The notes under the pieces: model-generated | Databases searched by the model: none | Told to the model about the DNA's origin: nothing | The model's input: only the letters and a program-made list of their open reading frames with translations | Translations under genes and position numbers: made by a program | Shown here: positions 1 through 9,117 of the stretch, one piece after another | How positions within the stretch are numbered: position 1 is the first letter of the stretch | How the letters are laid out: every line of letters starts with the position of its first letter | NCBI RefSeq assembly: GCF_014206815.1 | Contig: NZ_JACHNP010000004.1 | Coordinates: forward strand, 248,001-312,000 | Direction: 5' to 3' | DNA: 64,000 bases | From: Xanthomonas sp. F10 | GTDB taxonomy: Bacteria; Pseudomonadota; Gammaproteobacteria; Xanthomonadales; Xanthomonadaceae

Positions 1-255
1 CACGCGCTGGCGCTGCGCGCTGTCCAGGTGCAGCACGACCTCGCGCTGCACGCCCAGCGGCAGCGCTTCGGGCAACTCGCGGCGCACCTGCGGCGTCGGC
101 CGCCGCCACAGCCGCCACGCATCCAGCGCCGCGACCAGCGCGATGCCTGCCGCGGCCGCCTGCCAGCTCCACAGCGGCAGCCAGCCCAGCGCCACGGCCA
201 GGCCGCACAGCGCCCACAGTGCGAGCAGGGCCAGCAGGGGCGGGGCGGGTCTCAT
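1..255 (-). CDS. DUF58 domain protein, N-terminal fragment (runs off window)
   Basis: Only the first 85 codons are present; the gene continues leftwards beyond base 1. The ATG (complement of 253-255) opens MRPAPPLLALLALWALCGLAV, giving two hydrophobic segments (about residues 5-24 and 29-44), then a basic WRLWRRP stretch and the start of a soluble domain. This is the usual N-terminus of DUF58 proteins, which pair with MoxR ATPases; the adjacent upstream MoxR gene supports the call. It lies 166 bases after moxR on the same strand and is probably the last visible gene of the six-gene operon. The domain itself is off-window, so the family call rests on N-terminus and context. Confidence 0.7.
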   Translation of the reverse strand, partial: MRPAPPLLALLALWALCGLAVALGWLPLWSWQAAAAGIALVAALDAWRLWRRPTPQVRRELPEALPLGVQREVVLHLDSAQRQRV

Positions 256-263
256 GGGGGGCT

Positions 264-393
264 CGGGACCCGGGACCCGGGACCGGGGACCCGGAACAGC
301 AGGATGCCGGACCGGTGGTCGCGACGTAACGCACATAGCCTCCGCGGCTGTACGCCTTCGCTTTTACGGGTCCCGGGTCCCGGGTCCCGGGTC
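264..393. repeat. Paired GGGACCC simple-sequence arrays
   Basis: Between moxR and the DUF58 gene lie two arrays built from the self-complementary unit CGGGACC/GGTCCCG, at about 264-294 and 367-393. They are in opposite sense and could fold on each other with a ~70-base loop. Similar simple-sequence arrays occur in other spacers of this window (CCCGATTCCC type near 35.4 and 61 kb). No gene lies here. Confidence 0.7.
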
Positions 394-421
394 GCGACCG
401 TTCTCCCAGCCTCCCACCACC

Positions 422-1414
422 TCATTTCCGCGGCGCCTCCACCTTGGCCAGCAGGGCGCTCAGGGCGTCGTCGGCGCTCTGGCCTTCGATCTGCAGTTCC
501 GGGGCCAGGGCGATGCGGTGGCGCAGGGCCGGCTTGGCCACGTCGCGGATGTCGTCGGGGATGACGAAGTCGCGGCCGGACAGCACCGCCTGCGCGCGCG
601 CCGCGCGGACCAGGGCGATGCTGCCGCGGGGGCCGGCGCCCAGGGCGATGCCGGGCCAGCGACGGGTGGCGGCGACGATGCGCACGGCGTAGTCGATCAC
701 CTGCGGGTCGACGGCGATGGCGGCAGTGCCGGCCTGCATCGCCACCACGTCCTCGGCGCCCAGCACGCGCGGCACCTGCGACAGGTCGAAGTCGCCGGCG
801 CTGCGGCCGCTGGTGACCGCGGCGACCATCCGCGCCTCGTCCTCCAGCTGCGGGTAGTCGATCAGGATCTTCAGCAGGAAGCGGTCCAACTGCGCTTCCG
901 GCAGCGGGTAGGTGCCTTCCTGCTCCACCGGGTTCTGCGTGGCCAGGGCCAGGAACGGCGGCGCCAGCGGGAAGGCCGTGCCTTCGATGGTGACCTGGCC
1001 TTCCTGCATCACTTCTAGCAGCGCCGACTGGGTCTTGGCCGGGGCGCGGTTGATCTCGTCGGCCAGCAGCAGGTGGGTGAACACCGGGCCGCGACGGATC
1101 TTGAAGCTCTCGGTCTTGGGGTCGTACACGGCGTGGCCGCTGACATCGCTGGGCATCAGGTCCGGGGTGAACTGCACGCGTGCGTAGTTCAGTTCCAGCG
1201 CCTGCGCCAGCGCGCGCACCAGCAGGGTCTTGCCGAGGCCGGGCACGCCCTCGATCAGCACATGGCCGCCGGCCAGCAGCGCGATCAGGATCTGCTCCAG
1301 CACCTGCGGCTGGCCGATGAAGGCGTGGCCGACCGCGGCGCGGATCGCCTCGGCGCGTTCGATCAGGGCAGGGCCGGCGAGCGGCGCGACGGCGTCGGAG
1401 GAGGCGGTGGTCAT
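422..1414 (-). CDS. MoxR family AAA+ ATPase
   Basis: 330 aa. A MoxR-type AAA+ ATPase, thought to act as a chaperone-like remodeller of partner proteins, often ones with VWA or DUF58 domains. Walker A is GVPGLGKT (residues 56-63) and Walker B LLLADE (115-120), followed by the family-typical NRAPAKTQ and the ATQNP sensor-1 region; a helical lid follows. The start was chosen because the ATG overlaps the stop of the DUF4350 gene as ATGA and is preceded by no alternative in the domain frame. A much longer open frame continues upstream in this phase but is only the shadow of the neighbouring genes. It belongs to the minus-strand operon with DUF58, DUF4129 and SpoIIM-like genes. Confidence 0.93.
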   Translation of the reverse strand: MTTASSDAVAPLAGPALIERAEAIRAAVGHAFIGQPQVLEQILIALLAGGHVLIEGVPGLGKTLLVRALAQALELNYARVQFTPDLMPSDVSGHAVYDPKTESFKIRRGPVFTHLLLADEINRAPAKTQSALLEVMQEGQVTIEGTAFPLAPPFLALATQNPVEQEGTYPLPEAQLDRFLLKILIDYPQLEDEARMVAAVTSGRSAGDFDLSQVPRVLGAEDVVAMQAGTAAIAVDPQVIDYAVRIVAATRRWPGIALGAGPRGSIALVRAARAQAVLSGRDFVIPDDIRDVAKPALRHRIALAPELQIEGQSADDALSALLAKVEAPRK

Positions 1415-2598
1415 AACTGGTTTCTCATCTGGACGAGGAGGCGGATGCGCTCGCGCAAGGCGGCGGGCTGGTGGGGCGGTGGCGGCTGCAGCGCCTGTTC
1501 GACCTGCGCCACCGGCAGCTGCAGGCGGTCGGCGATGGCGGCGGCCTGGGCCGGGCCCTCCAGCGCGGCGGCGATCGGCGCGCGCCGGCGCAGCCGCGCC
1601 AGGAACGCCTCGCGCACCGCCGCGTGCAGCAGGTCGGCGCGGCCGTAGCGCAGCAGGTGTTCGCCGCTGGCGCGCACGTGTTCCAGCAGCGAGCGGCGGT
1701 CGGCCGGCGGTGCGGCGCGCAGCGGCCCGAAGCGCTGCATGCGCGACCACAGCCAGGCCAGCAGGATCAGCAGCGCCGGCAGCCAGGCCGGCCAGCCGCG
1801 GGTGAACAGGGTGCGCCACAGCGACGGCAGTTCGGCCGAATAGACCAGGTGGATGGTGCCCTGGCCGTAGTTCGGCCCCAGCACCTGGCGGGCGAGCAGG
1901 CGGTTGCCGGCCTCGCGCAGCCCGCCGCCGCGCAGGACCGGGTCGTTCTGCATCGGCGAACCATCGAACATCTTGCCGATCCGGCTGTCCTGGTTCTCGA
2001 GGAAATCCAGTTGCGACAGCACGTCCACGCTGCCGTCGCCGTAGGGCACGCGCGCAAACACGAAGTCGTCGTCTTCGCCGCTCCACCAGTTGCTGGGCGT
2101 GTCCGGATCGATGTGGAAGCGGCGGCCGTCGCAGAAGACTTTCTGCGGCGCCGCGCCCGGCACCGCCATCATCAGGCAGTTGTCGGGGCTGCGCGCAGCG
2201 ACGGTGATGTCCAGCGCTTCCAGGATCGGCACATCGCCGGGCTTGACCTCTGCGGTGGGCGTGCGCAGCACCAGATGCCCGCCATGCTCCACCCAGTCCA
2301 GCAAGGCGTCGCTGTCGGCCTGGCCGAGCATGCGCGGATCGCCGTACAGCACCACGCTGTCGTGTGGGTGCAGGCGCATCGCCGCCAGGTCCAGGCGTTG
2401 CCGCGACTCGGCGCGCACGCCGTCGGCGCGCAGGGTCTGGCGCAGCGCGTACAGCGGGTTGTAGGCGGCCTCGCCGCGCGGCGGCAACACGATCACCCGC
2501 TCGGCGCGTTCGTAGCGGCCGAAGAACCAGGCCGCGGCGACGCTGGCCAACAGCAGGCCGACCAGGAAGATCAGCGCATTGCGCGTGCCGCTGTTCAT
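1411..2598 (-). CDS. DUF4350 domain membrane protein
   Basis: 395 aa. One N-terminal membrane segment (about residues 9-25), a periplasmic alpha/beta domain of the DUF4350 type (the GDPRM...[10 protein letters not shown] region near 86-112 resembles a Rossmann-like GATase fold), and a second membrane helix (269-286) followed by a cytoplasmic tail. Biochemical function is unknown; proteins of this type recur beside MoxR and DUF4129 genes. The ATG at 2598 is used rather than the in-frame GTG at 2607 because it overlaps the upstream stop as ATGA. The stop in turn overlaps the moxR start as ATGA, so translation is probably coupled through the operon. Confidence 0.82.
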   Translation of the reverse strand: MNSGTRNALIFLVGLLLASVAAAWFFGRYERAERVIVLPPRGEAAYNPLYALRQTLRADGVRAESRQRLDLAAMRLHPHDSVVLYGDPRMLGQADSDALLDWVEHGGHLVLRTPTAEVKPGDVPILEALDITVAARSPDNCLMMAVPGAAPQKVFCDGRRFHIDPDTPSNWWSGEDDDFVFARVPYGDGSVDVLSQLDFLENQDSRIGKMFDGSPMQNDPVLRGGGLREAGNRLLARQVLGPNYGQGTIHLVYSAELPSLWRTLFTRGWPAWLPALLILLAWLWSRMQRFGPLRAAPPADRRSLLEHVRASGEHLLRYGRADLLHAAVREAFLARLRRRAPIAAALEGPAQAAAIADRLQLPVAQVEQALQPPPPHQPAALRERIRLLVQMRNQL

Positions 2599-4292
2599 GC
2601 CTGCCACCGGAACTGCCGCTGCAGGTCGTCGACCAGCGCATCGAAGGCGCTGTCCTCGGGCAGGCGGCCGGCGTAGGCGGCGTGCTGCCAGACTCGCACC
2701 ATGCGCGCGAACAGGCCGCGGTCGGTCTCATCGGGCAGGCGCTGCGCGGCGCGCAGGCACTGCGCCTCGGTGGCGCTGGGCGGCAGCACCAGGTCGGCGC
2801 GCTCGCACAGCGTCGCCACGCTGGCCCGGTACAGCAGCGCCAGCGCGTCGCGGTGGCGGCCCTCGCGCCAGGCGCGCCGCGCCACCGTCGCCACGTCGTC
2901 GGGCAGCGGCTGCGGCGCCAGCACCGGCACGTGCTCCGGCGCCGCCGGCACCGCCGCGCGTCGGCGTCCGCCGCCGCGCATCCACGGCAGCCAGTGCTTG
3001 GCGGTCAGCAGCAGCACCAGCAGCACGATCCCCGCCAACAGCCACATGCCCCATCTGCCGATGAACGCGATGGCCTGGCCCGCGGCCTGCAGCCATTCGC
3101 CGAACGGGGTGAGGTTGCGCTCCTTGTCGTCCGGCTTGGGCGGTTCGTCGGGATTGCGCTTCTTCCAGTAGCCGATGGTGCGTTTGGCGGTCAGCAGCGG
3201 GTCGGCGTAGGCGCGGTCGGCGGCGCGGGCGAAGCGCGCATCGGCGGCGGGCACGGTGTCGAACACCTCGTCCAACGGGACCGGGCGCGCCCCATGGTGG
3301 TGGCGCTCGGTGGCGTGTGCGGCAGGCGTCTTGCCGTCGGCATCGGTGTCGGTGTCGGCATCTGCGTCCGAGTCCGAGTCGGTGGCGGTTTCGCCATCGG
3401 CATCGCGCGTGTCGTCGGCTGTGGCCGGCGCTGCCGCAGTCTGCACTGCCGTGTCGTCGGCCACTGGCTGCGCACGCAGCGCTGCGGCTGGGGCGGCGAG
3501 CAGGGCCACGCACAGCAGCGCCAGCGGCGCGGCATCGCGCAGGCGCTCGGCCATCCGGCGCAGCGCCATCTCCACGTCCCAGGCTTCGAGCTGGGTGCGC
3601 CGGTTGAGGTACAGGCCGAAGCCGGCGCCGACGAAGAACGGTTCGATCAGGGTCATCGCCAGCCAGCCGATGGCGTTGAAGCCGAGGTCGGCCCACACCG
3701 GGGTCTGCTGGCCGATCAGCGACCAGGCCGCGCGCGCGGTTTCCGGCAGCAGGTCGATGGGCACGAACAGGAAGATCGTGGCGATGCAGGCCAGGCACAG
3801 CATTGCTTCGAAATGCCAGTACACGCTGGCCATCAGCAGCGCATGGCCGTAGATGGCCCCGCCCAGGGTGCGGCGGCGCTCGCGCTGCTGGTCGGTGCTC
3901 GCGCCTTCCAGCAGCTCCAGCGGCATGAACACGCTGCGCGCCGGGCTCAGCCGGCGCCAGGTCAGGTAGCCGAGCAGGGTGCGCCAGCCCCAGGTGCCCT
4001 GCGCGCGCACGGTGTCGCGCACGCGCGGCACGTCGCCGAACACCGCGCGCGAGATCACGAACAGCGGAATCCGGTCCAGCACCGGCTTCAGCCACCACAG
4101 CAGCAGCGGCGCCAGCCACAGTTGGTCGATCGCCCAGGCGCCGAGGTTGAGCACGGCGAACAGTGGCAGGGTGACCAGCAGCCAGGGCTTCCAGATCGCC
4201 CCGGCGTGGCGGCGGACCAGGGCGCTGCCCAGTTCCATCGCTTCCCAGGCCGAGCGTGCGCGCAGCACCACGTCCAGGCGCTCAATCCGCAT
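2595..4292 (-). CDS. DUF4129 domain polytopic membrane protein with acidic linker
   Basis: 565 aa. The N-terminal ~240 residues hold several hydrophobic helices (for example around 35-55, 155-180 and 205-225). Next come a hydrophobic stretch, a strongly acidic Asp/Ser/Thr repeat (about residues 288-320, alternating DSDSDADADTDTD) and a His cluster. A further membrane helix (LAGIVLLVLLL, near 415) precedes a C-terminal DUF4129 helical domain of about 120 residues. DUF4129 commonly accompanies MoxR/DUF58 and transglutaminase-like genes; the reaction or role is unknown. It overlaps the SpoIIM-like gene by 11 bases and the DUF4350 gene by 4. The low-complexity linker is visible in DNA as repeated GTCGGC/GAGTCC triplets. 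Confidence 0.83.
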   Translation of the reverse strand: MRIERLDVVLRARSAWEAMELGSALVRRHAGAIWKPWLLVTLPLFAVLNLGAWAIDQLWLAPLLLWWLKPVLDRIPLFVISRAVFGDVPRVRDTVRAQGTWGWRTLLGYLTWRRLSPARSVFMPLELLEGASTDQQRERRRTLGGAIYGHALLMASVYWHFEAMLCLACIATIFLFVPIDLLPETARAAWSLIGQQTPVWADLGFNAIGWLAMTLIEPFFVGAGFGLYLNRRTQLEAWDVEMALRRMAERLRDAAPLALLCVALLAAPAAALRAQPVADDTAVQTAAAPATADDTRDADGETATDSDSDADADTDTDADGKTPAAHATERHHHGARPVPLDEVFDTVPAADARFARAADRAYADPLLTAKRTIGYWKKRNPDEPPKPDDKERNLTPFGEWLQAAGQAIAFIGRWGMWLLAGIVLLVLLLTAKHWLPWMRGGGRRRAAVPAAPEHVPVLAPQPLPDDVATVARRAWREGRHRDALALLYRASVATLCERADLVLPPSATEAQCLRAAQRLPDETDRGLFARMVRVWQHAAYAGRLPEDSAFDALVDDLQRQFRWQA

Positions 4293-5340
4293 CGATGGCC
4301 TCCGCCCGGCCGCGCCCGCCGCGCCACAGCCACGTCAGCACCAGCGTCCACAGCACCGCCGACACGCTGTACTTGATCCACGCCGGCACGGTCGCGATGG
4401 ACGACCAGAACGCCTCGATGAAGGCGGCCACCAGCAACATTGCCGCCACGCCCAGGCATAGCCGGGCGCCGATCTTGCCGCCCTCCACCAGCGCATCGAT
4501 GCGCCGCCGTCGTCCCGGCGCCAACACCTTCAGTCCCAGCTGCAGGCCGGCGCCGCCGGCGATCACGATCGCGGTCAGTTCGAACGGCGCATGCCCGGCG
4601 ACGAAGCGCCAGAAGGTGACGCCGTAGCCGATCTGGTGCAGGTGCCCGGCCACCGAGCCGATGGTGATGCCGTTGAACAGCAGCACCAGCACCGTGCCCA
4701 GCCCCGCCAGCAGGCCGCTGGCGAAGGTGCGCAGGCCGATGCTGATGTTGTTCATGATGTAGTGGCCGAACATCTGCCAGTCGGTGCCGCTGTCGCGACC
4801 GAGCTTCTGCGCGCTTGCGGCCGGGTCGTACATGCGTTCGATCTGGCTGACCTGCATCGGGTCCATCAGCCCGTGGATCAGTTCCGGCCGGAACTGCAGC
4901 AGCACGAAAAGGGTCACCAGCGGCACCACGAACAGCGCGGTGGCCGCGGCCATGTAGCCGGCCTGGCTGCGCACCAGCTGCGGGAACTCGGCGAACAGGA
5001 ACTCCGCCGCGCGCCGCCAGCGCGGACGCGGCGCCCGGTACAGGACGGTATGGCCCTGCTGCATCAGGTGCTGCAGGCGCACGGTGACCTGCGGGCTGTA
5101 GCCACGCCTGCGCGCCAGCGCCAGTTGATGGCACACGCGCCGGTAGCGTGCCGGCATGTCTTCGTCGGCGAGCGGTGGCGGCTGGTCTGGGCCCGGGCTC
5201 GGCGGCACGGCCGCGTGCTTGGGGTCGACGGTGGTGTCGGCGGCCTTCGCCGGCTTGCGTCCGCTGCCGCTGCGCTGCAGCCAGGCCTCGAACGCCTGCC
5301 ACTCGTGCTGATGGCGCAGGACGAACTGTTCCTGCTTCAT
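4282..5340 (-). CDS. SpoIIM/DUF95-like integral membrane protein
   Basis: 352 aa. An N-terminal cytoplasmic part (MKQEQFVLRHQHEWQAFEAW and a Pro-rich linker) is followed by a membrane domain with about five helices, including YMAAATALFVVPLVTLFVLL and the conserved NNISIGLRTFASGLLAGLGT region typical of stage II sporulation protein M (DUF95). In non-sporulating bacteria this family accompanies RDD, MoxR and DUF58 genes and its role is not established. The ATG overlaps the stop of the upstream RDD gene as ATGA. No signal peptide is present. The family call is secure, the function is not known. Confidence 0.87.
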   Translation of the reverse strand: MKQEQFVLRHQHEWQAFEAWLQRSGSGRKPAKAADTTVDPKHAAVPPSPGPDQPPPLADEDMPARYRRVCHQLALARRRGYSPQVTVRLQHLMQQGHTVLYRAPRPRWRRAAEFLFAEFPQLVRSQAGYMAAATALFVVPLVTLFVLLQFRPELIHGLMDPMQVSQIERMYDPAASAQKLGRDSGTDWQMFGHYIMNNISIGLRTFASGLLAGLGTVLVLLFNGITIGSVAGHLHQIGYGVTFWRFVAGHAPFELTAIVIAGGAGLQLGLKVLAPGRRRRIDALVEGGKIGARLCLGVAAMLLVAAFIEAFWSSIATVPAWIKYSVSAVLWTLVLTWLWRGGRGRAEAIDAD

Positions 5341-6014
5341 CGGCGGCCCAGCAGCCAGTTGGCCATCGCATACAGGCGCAGCACCCCGGCCTGGCCGGCC
5401 GCATCGGTCAGCGGCTGCGCCAGCGCGGCCAGCTCCAGCTGCCGCTCGGGGGTGAGCCGCGGCGCGCGCTCGGCGAAGGCGATCAGCGCGGTCTGTTCGG
5501 CCGGCAGCAGCGGCCGCGGCGGCGCGAGCGCGCTGGCGATCGGCGGCAGCGCCGCGTCCTCGCGCGGCGGCTGGTGCACCACCAGCGTGCCTGCGACCAG
5601 ATCGCCCAGGCGCCGCGAATGCGCATCGAACAGGCAGGCGATCAGCCCGACCGCATAGCCGAACGGCAGCATGTCCACGGTGCGCAGCAGGTTGCGGGTG
5701 ATCGCCGCCATCCACCCCACCGGCGCGCCGTCGCGCGCCACCACGCGCAGGCCCAGCGCCTGCTTGCCCAGGGTCTGGCCACGCCAGCCCTCCAGCACGA
5801 TCGGGTAGCCCCAGAACACCAGGAACATCGCTACCAGGTACAGGCCCTGGCCGAGGCCGCCGAGCAGGCCGAGGAACATGCCCATGGCGGTGAGCAGGGC
5901 GAAGCGCAGCGCCAGATCGATCAACCAGGCCAGCGCGCGCGGCACCGCGCCGGCGGCCGGCAGCTGCAGCGGCACGCCCTCGGGCGTGATGACCTCGCGG
6001 TAGGTATCGAGCAT
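5337..6014 (-). CDS. RDD family membrane protein
   Basis: 225 aa from ATG 6014; an in-frame GTG at 6023 would add three residues. The RDD signature is visible as PRALAWLIDLALRF, with the later RDD-family segment LEGWRGQTLGKQALGLRVV. About three membrane helices lie in the first 150 residues and a soluble tail follows. RDD proteins are small polytopic proteins, some implicated in ion transport; no specific role can be assigned. It is the first gene of the operon that continues through the SpoIIM-like, DUF4129, DUF4350, MoxR and DUF58 genes, all coupled by short overlaps. Confidence 0.85.
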   Translation of the reverse strand: MLDTYREVITPEGVPLQLPAAGAVPRALAWLIDLALRFALLTAMGMFLGLLGGLGQGLYLVAMFLVFWGYPIVLEGWRGQTLGKQALGLRVVARDGAPVGWMAAITRNLLRTVDMLPFGYAVGLIACLFDAHSRRLGDLVAGTLVVHQPPREDAALPPIASALAPPRPLLPAEQTALIAFAERAPRLTPERQLELAALAQPLTDAAGQAGVLRLYAMANWLLGRR

Positions 6015-6187
6015 GCGGTTCACCGCCGCCGCGTGGCGCGGCGGACAGGGGCGCCTGCGATGTGGGGAGGCCGTCCTTCCGTTCGGCCGGCTGCCTGTAG
6101 CGGCATGCTGCTCTCGACTGCGTCCTGCTTCCGAAGCGGCACTTTAGCCGGCAAGGCGTGAATTGCCCAGCGCGCCGGCGGCGCCGA

Positions 6188-7099
6188 TCAGCGCACCGTG
6201 CCGCCGTCGCGCTGGCGCCCGGAGAACAGCTTGCGCACGCCGGCGACCAGGGCCATCAGGCCGACCAGCACCAGCTTCCAGGCCTTGGCCAGCAGCAGGC
6301 CGAGCTTGGCGAACAGGCCGGCCTTGGCCGCCAGGCCGCCGCCGATCAGGGTCGCCAGGCCGTAGCTGGCGATCTTGTCGGTGGACGGGTTGTGGTCGGC
6401 ATAGCGCGCGCCGCTGTCGAACTCGGCCATCGGCAGCAGCTGCTGCATGCCCTCGCGCACCTGCGCCAGTTCGCCCATGCCCGAGACCGCATTGAGGCTG
6501 AGGTAGCCATGCCGGCCGAGCACGCGGATGTCGTAGTTGAGGGTGTGCTCGCGCTCGCCCGCGAACGCCAGCTCGCGCGCCCAGTACAGCTTCTTGCTGC
6601 CGGTGTCGTAGCGCGGCGGCACGGCCCAGCCGATCAGGTCGACCTGCTCGTAGCCGGCCTTCTTGCGCTGCGCGTTGGACTCGCGGGTCTCGTCCTGCAT
6701 GTCCTTGAGCATGGCCTGGTAGTCGATCTTGCTGGCGTCCTCGTCGGACACGTAGCCGTCGTCGGAATAGGTGACCACCACCGCCCAGCTGCCCTTCTCG
6801 TCGAGCGCGGGGTGGCGCGGCACGATCAGGCCCAGCACGTCGTCGTCGGGCGGGTTGCCCCAGTAGCTCTCCAGCACCCGGCGCGCGTCGGTCTTGTCCA
6901 GGAAGCGGAACGCCGGGCCGAGGTCGAAATGCACCTTGGCCTGCGGCAGTTCGATATGGCCGTCGCGGAAATGCAGCGAACCGACGAACTGCTCGGCGGT
7001 CATGTCCGGGCCGCTGTCCTGGGCCAGCGCCGGGACGGCGGTGGTGCACAGCGCACAGAAAAAAGCGGCCAGCAGGCCGCGCAGCGAAGTCTTGATCAT
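6188..7099 (-). CDS. DUF2167 domain exported membrane protein
   Basis: 303 aa from ATG 7099; ATG 7111 is an alternative. A signal peptide (MIKTSLRGLLAAFFCALCTTAVPALAQ) leads into a DUF2167 domain with the characteristic GWAVPPRYD and LYWARELAF segments, then a C-terminal hydrophobic region (ATLIGGGLAAKAGLF to LVLVGLMALVAGV) with a basic tail. DUF2167 proteins are predicted membrane-anchored envelope proteins of unknown function. The gene stands alone: the upstream neighbour at 7238-7798 is on the same strand but 138 bases away, and downstream lies the RDD operon's promoter region. Confidence 0.85.
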   Translation of the reverse strand: MIKTSLRGLLAAFFCALCTTAVPALAQDSGPDMTAEQFVGSLHFRDGHIELPQAKVHFDLGPAFRFLDKTDARRVLESYWGNPPDDDVLGLIVPRHPALDEKGSWAVVVTYSDDGYVSDEDASKIDYQAMLKDMQDETRESNAQRKKAGYEQVDLIGWAVPPRYDTGSKKLYWARELAFAGEREHTLNYDIRVLGRHGYLSLNAVSGMGELAQVREGMQQLLPMAEFDSGARYADHNPSTDKIASYGLATLIGGGLAAKAGLFAKLGLLLAKAWKLVLVGLMALVAGVRKLFSGRQRDGGTVR

Positions 7100-7237
7100 C
7101 GGCGATTCCATTCGGTGGCGTCCCCACGCCAGAGACGCGTAGTGTCGCGCAAGCGCGCGCGGTGCGCCAGTCGCGAGCGCGTATTTTCCCCGTGCGCGGC
7201 GCCGCGCGGCATCCCGCCGGCGCTGCGTCGGTGGCGC

Positions 7238-7798
7238 TCAGGCGGGGGAGGCCGGCGCAGGTCCGAGGCCGGCGTCGAAGGCGGCCAGCAACTGCGCGCC
7301 GTGCGGCCATGCGCCCAGGCCGCTGGCCGCATTGAGATGTCCCAGGCGGTCGAGTGCGGCCAGTCCGCTGCCCCAGTCGGCCGCGCAGCGGCGGCTGTAG
7401 GACGGCGCCGCGTACGGATCGTCGCTGCTGGCCACGATCAGGCTGGGAAACGGCAGCGGCGCGGTCGGCACCGGCACGAAACTGGCGGCGTGCGCATGCG
7501 GAAACGCGGCGCTGTCCGGGTCGGGCACCGCGACCAGGAAGGCGCCGCGTGGCAGGCGTTCGGCACGCGCGGCCCAATGCGCGACCAGCAGGCAGCCCAG
7601 ACTGTGCGCGACCAGCAACGGCGGCGTGGCGCAGCGCTGCACGCAGTGGTCGAGTGCGCGCAGCCAGTCGTGCAGCTGCGGTTGCGCGAACGAGGCCGGC
7701 TGCAGCCGGCGCATGCGCGGGTCGTGCTGCTGCCAGAGGGTTTGCCAGTGCTGCGGTCCCGAGTCGCCGATGCCCGGTACGATCACCACGTCCTGCAT
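7238..7798 (-). CDS. RBBP9/YdeN-type alpha/beta serine hydrolase
   Basis: 186 aa. The opening VVIVPGIGDSGPQHWQTLW is diagnostic of the RBBP9 (DUF1234/YdeN) hydrolases. The nucleophile elbow is AHSLG (Ser at about residue 66), the acid lies in ASSDDPYA and the histidine in LGHLNAASG. Length fits the family (about 180-190 aa). The substrate is unknown. It is divergent from the Lrp-type regulator, which starts about 75 bases away, so the regulator could control it. No signal peptide is seen; cytoplasmic. Confidence 0.88.
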   Translation of the reverse strand: MQDVVIVPGIGDSGPQHWQTLWQQHDPRMRRLQPASFAQPQLHDWLRALDHCVQRCATPPLLVAHSLGCLLVAHWAARAERLPRGAFLVAVPDPDSAAFPHAHAASFVPVPTAPLPFPSLIVASSDDPYAAPSYSRRCAADWGSGLAALDRLGHLNAASGLGAWPHGAQLLAAFDAGLGPAPASPA

Positions 7799-7872
7799 GC
7801 GCTACGCTCCGTCGGAAGAAAGCATGAGTGTCGCGATGCCTGCCCGGCATCGCCATGGCAATGCATCGGCCC

Positions 7873-8397
7873 ATGCGGCGTTTTTCCGATGAATCCACGG
7901 TGCGTGACGAGGGGGCGAGGCGAGTGGCGGCGAAGACCTGGCGGGGCGATGCCCTGGATTACGCGATCCTGGAGGCGCTGCAGTGCGATGGGCGCATCGC
8001 CCTGGCGGCGCTGGGGCGGCGCATCGGGCTGTCGCAGCCGGCGATGTCCGAGCGTGTGCGTCGGCTCGAGGAACAGGGGGTGATCACCGGCTACACCGCC
8101 CGGGTCGACCCGCGCGCGCTGGGCCTGGCGACCTCGGCCATCGTCCGCCTGCGCACCACGCATGCGCAGATCGGCGCCTGCCTGGAACAGTTCGCGCAGA
8201 TGCCGCAGGTGCTGGACGTGCATCGGGTCACCGGCGAGGACTGCTTCGTGCTGCGCGTGCTGGTGCCTGCGCCGGCGCAACTGGAGCCGGTCATCGATGC
8301 GCTGGCGCGCTTCGGTGCGGTGACCACCAGCGTGGTGCTGCGCAGCGAGCCGCCGCGCCCGATCGGCCGCGCCTTGCTGGCGCTGGCGGCCGAGTAG
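7873..8397 (+). CDS. Lrp/AsnC family transcriptional regulator
   Basis: 174 aa from ATG 7873. The winged helix-turn-helix (DYAILEALQCDGRIALAALGRRIGLSQPAMSERVRRLEEQGVI region) begins about 35 residues in, followed by the RAM/ligand-binding domain with VTGEDCFVLRVLVPA. The start is uncertain: in-frame GTG 7828, ATG 7855 and GTG 7924 (preceded by a purine-rich GAGGGGGCGAGG) are possible, and the typical family length of 150-160 aa would favour a late start. It is divergent from the RBBP9-like hydrolase, a plausible target. The ligand is probably an amino acid, by family. Confidence 0.88.
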   Translation: MRRFSDESTVRDEGARRVAAKTWRGDALDYAILEALQCDGRIALAALGRRIGLSQPAMSERVRRLEEQGVITGYTARVDPRALGLATSAIVRLRTTHAQIGACLEQFAQMPQVLDVHRVTGEDCFVLRVLVPAPAQLEPVIDALARFGAVTTSVVLRSEPPRPIGRALLALAAE

Positions 8398-8406
8398 CGG
8401 TGCGGC

Positions 8407-8958
8407 CTACTGCGGCGCGGCCGCGGCCGCGGCCAGGTAGCGGTCCTTCAGCCGCACGTAGTGCTGCGCCGAGTAGTGCAGGCTCTCGATCTCCTTGTCG
8501 CTGAGCATGCGCGCCTTGCGTGCGGGATTGCCCAGCCACAGTTCGCCCTCGCCGACGGTCTTGCCCGGGCCGACCACCGCACCGGCGCCGACGAAGCCGT
8601 ACTTCTTCACCGTGGCGCCGTCCAGGATGCACGCGCCCATGCCGATCAGGCACAGGTCCTCGATGGTGCAGGCGTGGATGATGGTGCCGTGGCCGACGGT
8701 CACGTCCGCGCCGATCAGGGTCGGGTAGCCGGCGGCGTTGAACGGGCTGTGGTGGCTGACGTGGATGATGGTGCCGTCCTGGATGTTGCTGCGCGCGCCG
8801 ATGCGCACGTAGTTGACGTCGCCGCGGATCACCGTGCCCGGCCACACCGACACGTCGTCCGCCAGCACCACGTCGCCGATGAGGGTGCAGGCGGGGTCCA
8901 CATAGACGCGCGCGCCCAGCTGCGGGGTCTTGTCGAGGTAGGGGCGGATCGGGGACAT
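8407..8958 (-). CDS. Gamma-carbonic anhydrase-like hexapeptide-repeat protein
   Basis: 183 aa. A left-handed beta-helix of hexapeptide repeats runs through residues 14-150. The three zinc-ligand histidines of gamma carbonic anhydrases are conserved in IIHVSHH (His66), VGHGTIIHAC (His90 and His95). Family members (YrdA/CaiE/PaaY type) often lack demonstrable carbonic anhydrase activity, so this is called by fold and ligands only. The stop lies 9 bases from the end of the convergent Lrp gene. Cytoplasmic, no signal peptide. Confidence 0.9.
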   Translation of the reverse strand: MSPIRPYLDKTPQLGARVYVDPACTLIGDVVLADDVSVWPGTVIRGDVNYVRIGARSNIQDGTIIHVSHHSPFNAAGYPTLIGADVTVGHGTIIHACTIEDLCLIGMGACILDGATVKKYGFVGAGAVVGPGKTVGEGELWLGNPARKARMLSDKEIESLHYSAQHYVRLKDRYLAAAAAAPQ

Positions 8959-9117
8959 GGCGCTCTCCGGCGGTGGGCGGCCGGCGGCCACGCGGGCGCC
9001 GATGATACCGCGCTCGCTCGGGCCGGCCGCCGCGGCGGGGCGCGTCCCCCGACGCCTGTCGCACACAAGGGCTAAGCTACGCCGGGCGTCGTGCGACGCC
9101 GTCGCGGAGCAATCGCC

